From contig NC_079149.1 in the NCBI RefSeq assembly GCF_945859685.1, positions 101,582,863 to 101,646,862 on the forward strand: a stretch of 64,000 nt of DNA, given 5' to 3'. Of this stretch, positions 23,172-34,879 are shown in pieces. Below the pieces are notes generated by a model. The model was not told the origin of the DNA. It made no database searches and saw nothing but the letters and a program-made list of their open reading frames with translations. A program made the position numbers and the translations under genes. The stretch comes from Eupeodes corollae. Its lineage: Eukaryota > Arthropoda > Insecta > Diptera > Syrphidae. How positions within the stretch are numbered: the stretch's first letter is position 1; each line of letters starts with the position of its first letter.

Positions 23172-25408
23172 TTGAAACCCAAGTAGGGTATAGCTTGGTG
23201 CCTTTATTCTTTTTAAACCACGGCCTCGCCATATACATTAGGAATGATGTTGCTTATCAGCTCTTACCACAATATGGTCTTTGCACCAATTCCTTTTTTA
23301 ATTACATGTGGTTTAAATTTTCCGTGAATAAGCAAATCATTCACTACTGCTTCCTTTATCGAAGCCCAAATTTAAACAGAGTATCAACTTCTCGTGAATT
23401 TGATGCTCTGTCTGATTCCATCTAAAGAATTGTTTCGTCCTACCCTCGCACTGAAATCGTTGTTACGGGCGATTTCAATGTACACAATTCTTCATGGCTT
23501 CAACATTCGGGCCAAACAACACCCGATGTGAATGAGAACTTTTATATCAAACAGGAAGGCCTGCAACTCCCATATTCGACGGACTAAATTTTTACATGAC
23601 TAAAATTTATGGCAAAAAATACTGCAATGTCCCAAAGGCAGTAAAAATTGTTGGTCATTTGTAAAAAACATGAGGAATTCTGCCTCTTCTTCGGTTCCTA
23701 CGCTCGTTGTCAATGACACTTCTTTTGTTAGCTTTTTACAGAAAGCTAATCTCTTTGCTAGGCAGTTCGCCGCCAATTATACGCTGGCAGTGAGTGTTGT
23801 GACTCCGCTTGTACTTCAGCGAGTTAGTGATTCTATGGGACCAATCTTTTTTCGCACTCGAACTGTGGCAAGAGTCCTAAGAGTTCCAAACACCCATAAA
23901 TCCGCTGGTCCGGATGGTATTCCCGCTATTGTTCTGAAGAGGTGGCAACGCTGGCAAAACACTGCGTAAGCATTTTCATCTGTCCTAGTCATCAGGTCTC
24001 GTTCCAAACGGATGGAAAACGGCATTTGTCCAGCCTATTCCCAAAAAAGGCGAATATTCCTCACTCTCTAACAACCGACCGATTGCACTTACGTCACTTC
24101 CTTCCAAGGTCATGGAAACGCTGATTAATTATCAGCTCAAGAAATATCTCAAAGATCGAAAGCTTCTTAATGACCGTCAGTACGGTTTTCGTCGCAATAG
24201 GTCCACTGGTGATCTTATGGTTTATCTCACCGAAGAGTGGAACAAATCTTTACATCGTTTTGGAAAAAGTAAGATTATTGCACTTGATATTTCAAAAGCA
24301 TTTGATAGGGTTTGGCATCAGGCTCTCTTATCGAAAATGCATCCATGCTTCATTGGATTAGTAATTACTAATTATCTTTCAGATCGTTCAATACAAGTAT
24401 TATTGGATAGATTCAAGTCTGAAGTCCATAACATACATAAATGCTGGTGTGCCCCAGGGCTCTGTTATATCTCCAACACTCTTTCTAATTTTTATTAATG
24501 ATCTCCTGCCTGCAACTTCTAATCCAATACAATAATTCGCTGACGATAGTACTCTCAACTTTTCATATTAATTTTCAGACTCACATCCCTTTTCTTCGGA
24601 TGTGGAACTGCAACTACAAAATATGATAAGCTCATTTCATTCCGACCTAAACAGCATTGTACAATGGGGATTAAAAAACCGTGTGTAATTAATTGCTTTG
24701 AAAACCCAATGTTAAAGCGAGATATACCCCCCATTATTCATTAATGGCGCTTGCATCAATGAGACTGAAAATCTCGATATTCTCGGTATGTGTGTCACCA
24801 ACCATCTCTTGTGGAACGATTAAATACGCGATGTCCCTAAAAATGCCGCAAGGTGTTTGGGATTTCTTAGGCGATGCAAGAAATATTTCACCCCTTCTGA
24901 TGTGGCTGTTATCTACAAGACTTACATACGTCCAAAGCTCGAGTATAACTCCCATCTCTGGGCTGGTGCTCCTGAAACCTACTTAAGCCTCTTGGATAGC
25001 ATTGAACGCAGAGCATTAAAATTGATAGGTGATAATATCATCATAAGTCCATTTACTTCGCTTGAGCATCGTCGTCTCAGACTTTTTTATCGTTATTTTA
25101 ACGCTTTATGTTCTAGTGAAATAGCCAATAGTTCAACCGTAATACTCGCGCTTTTAGGAATGCTCATCTGTATACCCTCGACCCCAACATCGCTCGTACT
25201 GTCAAATATAGAGATTCGTTCTTTAGCCGTACTACGCGAATGTGGAATGCCTAACCACCAATATTCAGGAATTCAAAACCAATGTGCACCGACATCTCCT
25301 TTCAAACTCTCTCTCCTCTTCTTAGTGCTCACACTGTGCCTCTGCATAATAGGGGTAGTAATATCCCCTTCAGTGTGTGTTTATTATAAAAAAAAAGTAA
25401 AAAAAAAA
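23172..25408 (+). mobile_element. LINE family B copy 1 with poly(A) tail
   Basis: A CR1/Jockey-like non-LTR element inserted in the hAT. It starts inside the endonuclease (ETQVGYS, GLAIYIRNDVAYQLLP, then TEIVVTGDFNVHN near 23455), with an internal loss near 23600. The reverse transcriptase follows: KSAGPDGIPAIVLKR near 23900, ETLINYQLKKYL, IIALDISKAFDRVWH near 24275 (motif A), a frameshifted PGLCY box where copy 2 has PQGS, a decayed ADDST box near 24540, and the C-terminal YIRPKLEYNSHLWAGAP near 24930. It ends in GTGTGTTTATTAT plus an A-rich tail to 25408. No RNase H is seen. Many shifts and stops make it non-functional. Confidence 0.85.
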
Positions 25409-26965
25409 CTGTGGTAAGAGTCCTAAGAGACATAAATCCGCTATTCCGGATGGTATCCCCGCTATTGTTCTGAAGAGGTGTTCTTCAACGCTGGCCAAAC
25501 CACTGCTTAAGCTTTTTCATCTGTCCTACTCCTCAGGTCTCGTTCCGAGTGGATGGAAAACGGCATTTGTCCAGCCTTTTCCCAAAAAAGGCAAATCTTT
25601 CTCACCCTCTAACTAACGACCGATTGCACTTACGTCCCTTCTTTCCAAGGTCATGGAAACGCTGATTAATTATCAGCTCAAGAAATATCTCGAAGATCGA
25701 AAGCTTCTTAATGACCGGCAATATGGCTTTCGTAGCAATAGGTCCACTGGTGATCTCATGGTTCATCTCACCGAACAGTGGAACAAATCTTTACATCGTT
25801 TTGGAGATATTTCAAAAGCATTTGATAGGGTTTGGCTTCAGGCTCTCTTATCGAAAATGCGTGCTTTCGGTTTTCATAAATCCCTGCTTCATTGCATTAG
25901 TAATTACCTTTCGGATCGTTCAATACAAGTAGTATTGGATGGATTCAAGTCTGAAAACCATAAAATAAATGCTGGTGTGCCTCAGGGCTCGGTTTTATCT
26001 CCAACACTTTTCTCATTTTTATTAATGATCTCCTGTCTGCAACATCAGGTGAACATCTAATCTAATACATTGTTTCGCTGACGATAGTACTCTTAGCTTT
26101 TCATATTCATTTTTAGACTTATATCCCTCTTCTTCGGATGTGGAACTGCAACGACAATTTATATGATTAGCTCATTTAATTCCAACCTGAACAGCATTGT
26201 TCAATGGGGATTAAAAACCTCGTGGAATTTAATGCTTCTAGAACCCAATGCTGTCTTGTATCGTTAAAGCGAGATACCCCCATTGCCATTATCAATGGAT
26301 GGCACTTGCATCAATGAGACTGAACACCTCGATATTTTTGGTATGTGTGTCACCAACCACCTCTTGTGGAATGATCACATACGCGATGTTGCCAAAAATG
26401 CCGCAAGGTGTTTGGGTTTCCTTAGTCGATGCCAGAAATATTTCACCCCTTCTGATCTGGCTGTTATCTACAAGACTTACATACGTCCAAAGCTTGAGTA
26501 TTTCTACCATCTCTGGGCTGGTGCTCCTGCAACCTACTTAAGCCTCTTGGATAGTATTGAACGTAGAGCATTTAAATTGATAGATGATAATATATTCATA
26601 AGTTCATTTACTTCGCTTGAAAATCGTCGTAAGGTCCCTTGTCTGACCCTTTTTTACCGTTGTTTTAACGGCTTATGCTCTAGTGAAATAGCCAGTTGTA
26701 TTCCTCCCCTTGAACAGTTCAACCGTTATACTCGCGCTTCTAGGAATGCTCATCAGTACACCCTCAAGCCCAACTTCTGTCGTACTCTCAAATACAGAGA
26801 TTTGTTCTTTAGCCGTACTACGCGAATGTGGAATGCCTTACCATACTCTGTCTTTCCTAGTCCCTCTCCCCTCTTCCTAGTGCTCATGCTGTGCCTCTGC
26901 ATAATAAGGGTAGTAATATCCCCTTGAGTGTGTGTTTATTATAAAAAAAAAATAAAAAAAAAAAA
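25409..26965 (+). mobile_element. LINE family B copy 2, tandem to copy 1
   Basis: Begins exactly after the poly(A) of copy 1 at CTGTGGTAAGAGTCC, a point inside the reverse transcriptase (compare 23864 in copy 1), so it lacks the endonuclease. It keeps ETLINYQLKKYL (25654), FDRVWLQALLSKMRAFG, NAGVPQGSVLSPTLFSF (25970, intact motif B), a frameshifted ADDST box near 26080, and the full C-terminus including YIRPKLEYFYHLWAGAP and FFSRTTRMWNALP (26810). The motif A region has a deletion that removes the SKIIAL segment. It ends with the same GTGTGTTTATTAT and an A-rich tail to 26965. Confidence 0.85.
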
Positions 26966-27250
26966 TGGAGTTGCAAAATCTTGCGAAAAGTTTTCAAAAA
27001 AAATGTTATAGAGATGTTAATGCAGAAATACTTGAGCTAGAATTCCTGCACCTCGTACAGTACTTAAAACAATTCAATAAAGATGTAAATGAAGATCTTG
27101 TTACAATATCAAAATTGTAGAGTCTAATGATAGTGGATGAAAATGGGGACTTATTTTCAAATATAGAAACTGCCTGTGATTTTTTTAATTGAACCCGATA
27201 AAAAATTAACTTCGAAGCACAATGCTACAACTAAACAGCTTGTCAATTTT
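26966..27250 (+). mobile_element. hAT transposon remnant, right part
   Basis: After the LINE poly(A), the plus frame from 26965 reads MELQNLAKSFQKKCYRDVN then ILELEFLHLVQYLKQFNKD, which fits the hAT C-terminal region that normally follows the FFVDCN block at 23160. A stop follows near 27118. This supports one hAT copy split by the LINE pair. Its right end is lost where family G sequence starts near 27250. Confidence 0.65.
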
Positions 27251-29650
27251 ATCAATTGAAAATAAAAAAGAGGCTGGGATGCGACCCACACTGATAACTT
27301 CCCATCCCGTCTGTCGATTTGCCTTGCTTAAAAGTTTGTCTATATGTACTCGTATCATTTTTTACCAAATTTGCGTACTATTTTTTAAAAATTACTGAAT
27401 ATCGAAAACAATATTTTCGGTGAAATAAAATAAGTTTCAAGCCAATATTTTTAAGTTTTGAATAGCTATTTGAGTCGAAAGTAAATTTTTACGAAGTTTT
27501 CGTATTGTTTTTTTTTTAGAGTTTTATTTTTTGTAAAAAAAACTGTCAATTCGATTTTTATCAACATTTTTCAAAATGTTGAAAACAATATTTCTTATAA
27601 GATAAATAAGCTTGAGGCCTAAATTTCAAGTTTTTGAAAAGATATTTGAATCGATATTCAATTTTTACGAACTTTGAGTAATGTTTTTTTTAGATTTTTA
27701 TTTTTTATAAAAAAATTGTCTATTAGATTTTTCTCAAAATGTTATCAGATGTCAAAAACACTATTCTTCGTTGCACAAAATTGTTTAAGAGATGAAATCA
27801 TATTTCAGTCGTAAAATTTTGGGAGTGAAAAATTTTTTTTTCAGTTTTATTGATTTATAAAAAAAACCGTTATATTGATTTTTTCAAAAAATATACCTGT
27901 TTGGTATCACGTTGCAATATATTATATAAAATTTAATTCAAGTCTCTAGCGTCATTGGTTCGTAAGATATTTAAGGTTAACCAAATTTTCACCTTTTTTT
28001 CAAACTGCTATGGTAAGAAAACCAACCACGCAATTTTCTTGAGAGCCCTTTCTGCCTTATTGCATCTTTCGAAAAATCTTTTATTTCTACTCTAGGGACT
28101 TTGAAACGTCGAAAATTTGAATGCTTAATTCAAAAATGTTAAGAAAATCGTTATGGTTCTAAGGATTGTCGCTTGAAAGGTAGAGAATAACCAGGTTCAT
28201 TTTTCTACCTTTTTTTCTAGTATGTAATTTAAAGTATGATTTTTTCGACTTTCTACTTTATCATAAGCAAAAATTAAAAACTTACGTACCCAATAATGAG
28301 CTAGGTTTTGTAAGGCAACAAAATCATCAAACATCTTACCTGTAAGAAAAAAAATACAAAAAATGGTTTGTAAAATTGTTCTTCAAAACAACAAAACAAA
28401 AAAATTATGCACAATAAAATTATTTAAAACCAAATAACATTTTTGATACCAAAGCTTAAATAAAAGAACAACAAAAGTTCATTCAAATACTCTTTCAAGG
28501 TTAATAAAATACTCGACCGCAAATGAAAAGTAAAAAATAGAATACAAAAAAAACGTCGAGCAATGTCAAAATTTTCAATTTGACAAATCGGACCCATTTT
28601 AATAACTTCCTATGCGAAGTTAAAATGAATGCTAAAAACAACATTTTTTATAAAATAAAACTAACTCGAAGTATATATCTTAAATTTTTGAAAAGATAAT
28701 TGAGTTGAAAATCAATTTTTACGAACTTTTATTGTTTTTTAAGGTATTTATTTTTTGTTAAAAAAACTCACAGTTACATTTTTTCAAAATTTGACCGAAT
28801 GTTCAAAAATATATTACTTATAAGATGAAAATAGTTTGAAGCTAATATTTTTAATTTTTAAAAAGATAATTGAGTCGAAAACCTGTTTTTTTACCAACTT
28901 TTATTAATTTTTTTTGGTTTTTATTTTTTGTAAAAAACTGTCAATCCGATTTTTCTCAAAGTTTTACAGAATGTTGAAAACAATATTTATCATAAGATAA
29001 ATTTAGCTTGAAGCCAATGTCACAAAGTTTTGAAAATATATTTAAAATCAATTTTTACCAACTTTTGTTATTTTTTTAGGTTTTTAATTTAAAAAAGAAC
29101 TACCATTTGGATTTTTCTCCAAATTTTACCTGATATCAAAAACGTTATTATTCGGTGCCCAAAATTATTTTGGAGTTAAAAGAATTTTTTATTGGTGAAG
29201 TTTTAGACGTGACAAATTTGTGTGTTCACTTTGTTTGATTTATAAAAAAACTGTTAATTGGATTTTTTCCAAAAAAAATGTTTGTTTGGTATCACTTTAC
29301 AATATATAATGTAAAATTTAATTCAAGTCTCTAGTGTTTTTGACTCACAAGATATTTATGGTTTACCAAAATTGTCAAATGTTTTTTAAACTGCTATTGT
29401 AAAAAAAATCACATACGCAAATTGTTGAGAGCCCTTTCTGGATTTTTTCTCTTCATTATCTGTATAACAAAATTCATTTGAAGTCCATATCTCTTCTGGT
29501 TCTTGTACACACGCAGGCACAGATATCTTTCCAACAAAATTTTATTTTGACTCTAGCCAGCTTGAAATGTCGAGAAATGTCAACATTTTCAATTCGAAAA
29601 ATCGGAGCTATTACAATAACTTCCTATGTGAAGTTTATAACTTAAAATTA
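27251..29650 (+). repeat. Unclassified interspersed repeat, family G copy 1
   Basis: Starts with a conserved head at 27270-27345 (GGCTGGGATGCGACCCACAC, ACTTCCCATCCCGTCTG, CTTGCTTAAAAGTTTG). It then carries tandem units of about 170 bases, each with a GAAAACAATATTT-like block, a GATATTTGAGTCGA-like block, TTTTTACNAACTTT, TTTTTATTTTTTGTAAAAAA and CGATTTTTCTCAAA. Block starts lie near 27403, 27581 and 27751, and again near 28631, 28803, 28972 and 29132. Two near-repeated tails (CCTTTTTTTCAAACTGCTAT, TTGAGAGCCCTTTCTG) occur near 28000 and 29400. No coding frame exists. Other copies are at 30255, 39063, 42179 and 47645. Confidence 0.75.
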
Positions 29651-30254
29651 AATTTAATTACATTAAAAAATACGCACCAAAGTTCACAATAGTTTCCAAA
29701 AATTTCAGAACATTTTCTTAAAAACAAATTAAAAGAAAGTGAACTACTAGATGGCACGAACTTACTCTTGTATCCAAGACTCTGTTTACAAATAAATAGA
29801 ACTTGTACTTCAAAATTTGCATACTTTCTTCAAAAATTTAAATTATCAAAAAACATTGATTTATAAAATTATTTTTTCGAAAATCGTTAGAGCGTTTTTT
29901 TTAAATAGTTGTTTGTATATAATTTTCTTCAATTTTAGTTTAAAAATATATTAAGTATTCAGTTTTTTAGAGTTTATTCGTTTGACATTTAATTTTCGTT
30001 AATATGAAATAAGGAATTTTGGAAAATTTTACATTTTTTGTTGCGTAGAAAAAGATTTATTAGAATCATTTCATTACTTGTTGAAAAAAAAACTTATAAA
30101 CAACACAACGGCTTACAATGGGGAGCAATACAAAAAAGCCAGGTTAAAAAAAAATAAGAGATAACACATTATGAAAATCTATGGGTTTGGTTTTGAAAAA
30201 AATCGAATTTTGACCGAAAAATTTGTATGGGGACTACTGTTGTTTTTGATCTTA
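29651..30254. other. AT-rich spacer between G copies
   Basis: Very AT-rich with no gene. It may be decayed G sequence, but the diagnostic blocks are not recognisable. Confidence 0.4.
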
Positions 30255-31218
30255 AGAAAATTAAAAAGAGGATGAGATGCGACCCACACTGATAACTTCC
30301 CATCCCGTCTGCCGATTTGTCTTGCTTAAAAGTTTGTAGGTTTTCGGGTTGGTTTAAAAAATTTCAAAATTACTAACAATATTTTTCATATAAAGTTTAG
30401 CTTAAAAGTCTAGTTTTGTTAAAAAGATTTTTATTCGAAAACAAATTTATACCAATGACTAGATGAATGAAATTAATTTGAGAGATGTCAAGAACCGAAC
30501 ATCAATTTTTACCAAATTTGTTGTACTATTTTTGTAGATTTGAACGGACTGTTGGATTTTTATTAAAAAAAATCTACTAAATATCGAAAACAATATTTTC
30601 TGTGAAATAAAAAAAAAGTTTAAAAACAATATTTTAAACTTTTGAAAAGCGATTTGAGTCAAAAGTAAAATTTTACCAAGTTTTAGAATTGTTTTTTTTT
30701 TTTTCTTAGGTTTTTATTTTTTGTCAATAAGAGTTTTCTCAAAACTTTACTGAATGTTCCAACACTATAATATCTCAAATTTTTGCAAAGATATTTGAGA
30801 CGAAATTCAATTTTTACCAACTTTGAGTAATGTTTTTGTAGGTTTTTATTTTTTATGAAAAATACTGTCAATTCGATTTTTCTTAAAATTTTACCAGATG
30901 TTAAAAAGGTTTTTTTTTTCTTGCACAAAACTGTTTTGGAGATAAAATCATTTCGTATTCGTAAAATTTTCGAGTTAACAATTTTTTTGTATTTATTTTG
31001 ATTTATAAAATAACCGTTTGTTGGATTTTTTCCCAAAAACATATTGATTGGAATAACTTTACAATATATAATATAAAATTTAATTCAAGTCTCTAGCGTC
31101 ATTGGTTTGTAAGGTACTTAGGGTTAACCAAAATTGTCACCTTTTTTTTTAAACTGCTATGGTAAAAAAACCATCCACGCAATTCTCTTGAGAGCCCTTT
31201 ATGCATCTTTCTGTCATA
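30255..31218 (+). repeat. Family G copy 2, left of mariner
   Basis: Has the same head at 30262-30340 (GATGCGACCCACACTGATAA, CATCCCGTCTG) and then the same A/T-rich units, ending in CTCTTGAGAGCCCTTTATGC near 31207. It is then cut by the mariner insertion at a TA. A few G-like bases continue after 32523. Confidence 0.75.
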
Positions 31219-32522
31219 AACGGTGATTTTTTAAGAGCTTGAGAACTTTTAAAAAAAAAAACGCATACAATTTGCAAAATCTCATCGATTCTTTATTTGA
31301 AACGTTAGATTGGTCCATGACATTTACTTTTTGAAGATAATTTCATTTAAATGTTGACCGCGTCTGCGTCTTAGGTGGTCCATTCGGAAAGTCCAATTTT
31401 GGGTAACTTTTTCGAGCATTCAGGCCGGAATAGCCCGAATTTCTTCGGAAATATTGTCTTCCAAAACTGGAATAGTTGCTGGCTTATTTGTGTAGACTTT
31501 AGACTTGACGTAGCCCCACAAAAAATAGTCTAAAGGCGTCAAATCTCATGATCTTGGTGGCCAACTTACCGTTCCATTCCTTGAGATGAATTGTTCTCCG
31601 AAGTTTTCCCTCAAAATGGCCATAGAATCGCGAGCTGTGTGGCATGTAGCGCCATCTTGTTGAAACCACATGTCAACCAAGTTCAGTTCTTCCATTTTTG
31701 GCAACAAAAAGTTTGTTAGCATTGAACGATAGCGATCGCCATTCACCGTAACGTTGCGTCCAACAGCATCTTTGAAAAAATACGGTCCAATGATTCCACC
31801 AGCGTACAAACCACACCAAACAGTGCATTTTTCGGGATGCATGGGCAGTTCTTGAACGGCTTCTGGTTGCTCTTCACTCCAAATGCGGCAATTTTGCTTA
31901 TTTACATAGCCATTCAACCAGAAATGAGCCTCATCGCTGAACAAAATTTGTCGATAAAAAAGCGGATTTTCTGCCAACTTTTCTAGGGCCCGTTCACTGA
32001 AAATTCGACGTTGTGGCAGATCGTTCCGCTTCAGTTCTTGCACGAGCTGTATTTTATACGGTTTTACACCAAGATCTTTGCGTAAAATCTTCCATGTGGT
32101 CGAATAACACAAACCCAATTGCTGCGAACGGCGACGAATAGACATTTCACGGTCTTCAGCAACACTCTCAGAAACAGACGCAATATTCTCTTCTGTACGC
32201 ACTGTACGTATTCGTGTGGTTGGTTTAATGTCCAATAAAGTAAACTGAGTGCGAAACTTGGTCACAATCGCATTAATTGTTTGCTCACTTGGTCGATTAT
32301 GTAGGCCATAAATCGGACGTAAAGCGCGAAACACATTTCGAACCGAACACTGATTTTGGTAATAAAATTCAATGATTTGCAAGCGTTGCTCGGTAGTAAG
32401 TCTATTCATGATGAAATGTCAAAGCATACTGAGCATCTTTCTCTTTGACACCATGTCTGAAATCCCGCGTGATCTGTCAAATACTAATGCATGAAAATCC
32501 TAACCTCAAAAAAATCACCCTT
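31219..32522 (-). mobile_element. DD41D (rosa-type) mariner, near full length
   Basis: A Tc1/mariner-superfamily DNA transposon of 1,304 bp. Both ends read inward as AA, then CGGTGATTTTTT (left, 31219) or GGGTGATTTTTTT (right, from 32522 on the minus strand), followed by similar GAG..TT..G..TTTT sequence, giving imperfect inverted repeats of about 30 bases. Both are bordered by TA (31217-31218 and 32523-32524), the expected target duplication. It encodes one transposase, now with two nonsense codons. The copy sits in a family G repeat. Confidence 0.92.
31324..32409 (-). pseudogene. Mariner transposase, DD41D, two nonsense codons
   Basis: The minus frame from ATG at 32409 gives 361 codons to a TAA at 31326-31324, with in-frame TGA at codon 288 (31548-31546) and codon 330 (31422-31420) and no frameshift. 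The N-terminus holds a helix-turn-helix DNA-binding region (TEQRLQIIEFYYQN, then RRRSQQLGLCYSTTWKIL near residue 95). The catalytic triad is visible: D in LFSDEAHF (about residue 158), D in QQDGATCHTA (about 252), and D in PLDYFLWG after the first stop. Forty-one positions separate the last two, counting the stop, which is the spacing of the rosa group first known from fruit flies. It is inactive as encoded but otherwise well preserved. Confidence 0.93.
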
Positions 32523-32599
32523 TATCACTTTATGAAAGATCCTGAAGATATTTTTTTTAAGCTGAACAATTCTAGGGTGAAAAATGTTATTCTTCCATA

Positions 32600-32722
32600 A
32601 TTTAAGGGAAATATTGTAAAGATTTTGTTAGTCAAAAAGTATTCAAAATAATGAATTTTCATCCACTGGGTAAAAATTTGCTTGTGATCAAAATCGAATG
32701 TTTCTGCCTATCTACGGCCCTG
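32600..32722. other. Possible hAT right terminus
   Basis: The segment ends in CTATCTACGGCCCTG at 32722. Reversed, this is CAGGGCCGTAGATAGGC, a form common at hAT ends and loosely like the left end at 22096. No 8-bp duplication of the left flank is found (AACAACAA against TTCAAAAT), so pairing the two is not established. Confidence 0.3.
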
Positions 32723-32734
32723 TTCAAAATTTGT

Positions 32735-34879
32735 TTCACCATTTTTCTACTTTCTTTTCTCTATTTCATTATTTTATTTTAGTATTATTCCGATATAAAT
32801 TTATCTGCACATATTTTGATGTTAAATTTATATAATATAAAAAAGGTATTATTTACTATTATTTTCGAAAATCCATTAAGTCCTACACTGATGGCCATAA
32901 ATGTCATGTTTCCTTTCGCTTTCATCCACAACAATGAATAAAAATTGTTTCATTTTCTTTGTTGTATTTGTAGGTAAGTATTAACCTCACATTATTTATA
33001 TTATCGGCGGCAAGGATCTATCACGAGGGTAGGGTATATAAAAGGAAAATAATGTCCGTATCCTTTTTGAGCTTCATTGTTCATCGAAGAAGGCAGGTAG
33101 ATAGTTTTTTTGTATTATATAAATGAAACCTGCTGTCATATGTCATATCATCATCACACATCATACCACTCATGGTCAGGTCTGCTCATCAGGCCAGGTC
33201 CTCGGCAAGGATCTAAGGAAATGTTTTTTTTATCGCATTGAAATATTATTATTCTAAGACTTATAGGAAAATTAATCTTCACCTGTAAAAAATGTTCACG
33301 TCCTTAGATAGACCCATACATTTGTATACGTCCTGAGTCGTTGTCGTGTTTGTTGTTTTCACATTCACTTCCACATTAAAAGATTATCTTCATTTGTTAT
33401 GTTATTTTAATTAGGTCAACTTTAGTATTTATAATTTCGTACCTATATAAACAAACATTCATATACACAACACATATAAAACATTTAGTTATCCTGTGTG
33501 AAAACAAAATTAAGCCACAATAGGTATAAGGAGTGGCAGGTGATTCGTTCTCAAAAAGGATGTCCCATTTTCGTATGCCTACACATAAAGACATTTATCA
33601 CAGCACAAAATTGTTGACTATAACGACTTTTTCCCATTTCACCCGTCACATCATCATCATCAACATCAACAGCAGGATAGCCTGTCCGGTATGCGGTGTC
33701 CACTGTCCAGTCCAGGGTACAACCAAGCAATACCTTCAATGACCTATATATTCCTTAATGAACAAAAGGACTCACACCTTCAATTATATTATACGAAAAA
33801 GAGAGAGTCGTAGCACCATGACGACTTTCAAAAAGGCTTTTTGAAGAGTTGGATTTAATTTAATCGCATTGCAAGTCCAGAAAAAGAACAACAACAACAC
33901 ACAAAAAAAAGGACGAGCAAAAATTAGTTAAAATGGATCCTAACCTAATTAGCAACATTCCTGCTTGGGACTGGGAATGGTATTGGGGGTGGGATTTGGA
34001 TTTGGATTGTGGAAATGGGACTAAAAGTAGGACTGGGACTTATAGTTTATCCTCTTTGTCGTCCTGGTTACATAGTATTGGGTTGGGTTGGGTTGGTAGT
34101 TGTTGTAACAATTAAGGTTGGTGTTGGTTTTCCAGGGAGATTTTAAATTATTCCCTTTTTCTTTTATGTTGATGACTGTTGAATGTTCATGGTGAGTTTA
34201 TTTAACAAAAAAAAAAAAAAAAAACAAAAAGGATATTGTTTAAAAGAGAGAAATATCTGTGAAGTTTGCTCGTAATTGTGCGGTTAACTGTGGAATGGCT
34301 TTGCACTGGTCTGGTCAGTATATAGTGGATTGTTTCATTTATTAATTTTTTGTTTGTTTTAACTGGTGAGACCAAGTAGACCCACAAGGCTCTACCTAAC
34401 CTATAGTCTTTAAAAACAGCAAAACTCAGGGAATTACGACTTAAGAAGGGATAGGCATGACGATAGGAGAGACCATTCCGAAGGAAAGATATTTGTACAA
34501 TTTTAATTTAGTTTTTCTTTTTACTTACTATACTTTATAAAGTTAGTAAATTTAAAGGTTTATTAAATTAGCCAAATATGTGTTTTCTGGAGATTCGTAA
34601 ACTTTTTGGAGTAGGTCGAATTTTAAGGAGGCAGTACTGCAGTGTTGAATTTTGTGTATACTTGGGATAATTGAAAAGTAGTGGTTGTTAGTAATTTTTG
34701 TTTACTTCAATTGTTGGTAAAACTAATAAAGCTAACATTGAAACTTTTAACCCAGAAAAATAAGGATAATATGTTTGAATTAGTCTGAGGCATGTTAAAT
34801 GGCTCACTATACATGGAATAAAATTTGTCAGCACCATTAATCATTTGGTCTTAGTTTTGTTTTTGGGAATATAATGAAA
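32735..34879. other. Intergenic DNA, no gene recognised
   Basis: No domain-bearing frame. A G/T-rich low-complexity patch lies at 33950-34130 and an A-run at 34207-34230. 33000-33240 has a repeated GGCAAGGATCTA word (33007 and 33208). The 32900-33800 part could be unique host non-coding DNA. Confidence 0.45.

Noticed and set aside
27251..29650. Tandem units of family G as a CRISPR-like array
   Set aside because: Units are about 170 bases, A/T-rich and divergent, without short identical repeats and unique spacers; the context is an insect genome.
22088..32730. 8-bp target duplication joining the hAT ends at 22096 and 32722
   Set aside because: The flanks AACAACAA and TTCAAAAT do not match.
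33933..34115. Trp/Asp/Gly-rich short frame
   Set aside because: It comes from a G/T-rich low-complexity patch; no domain, and composition bias explains the residues.
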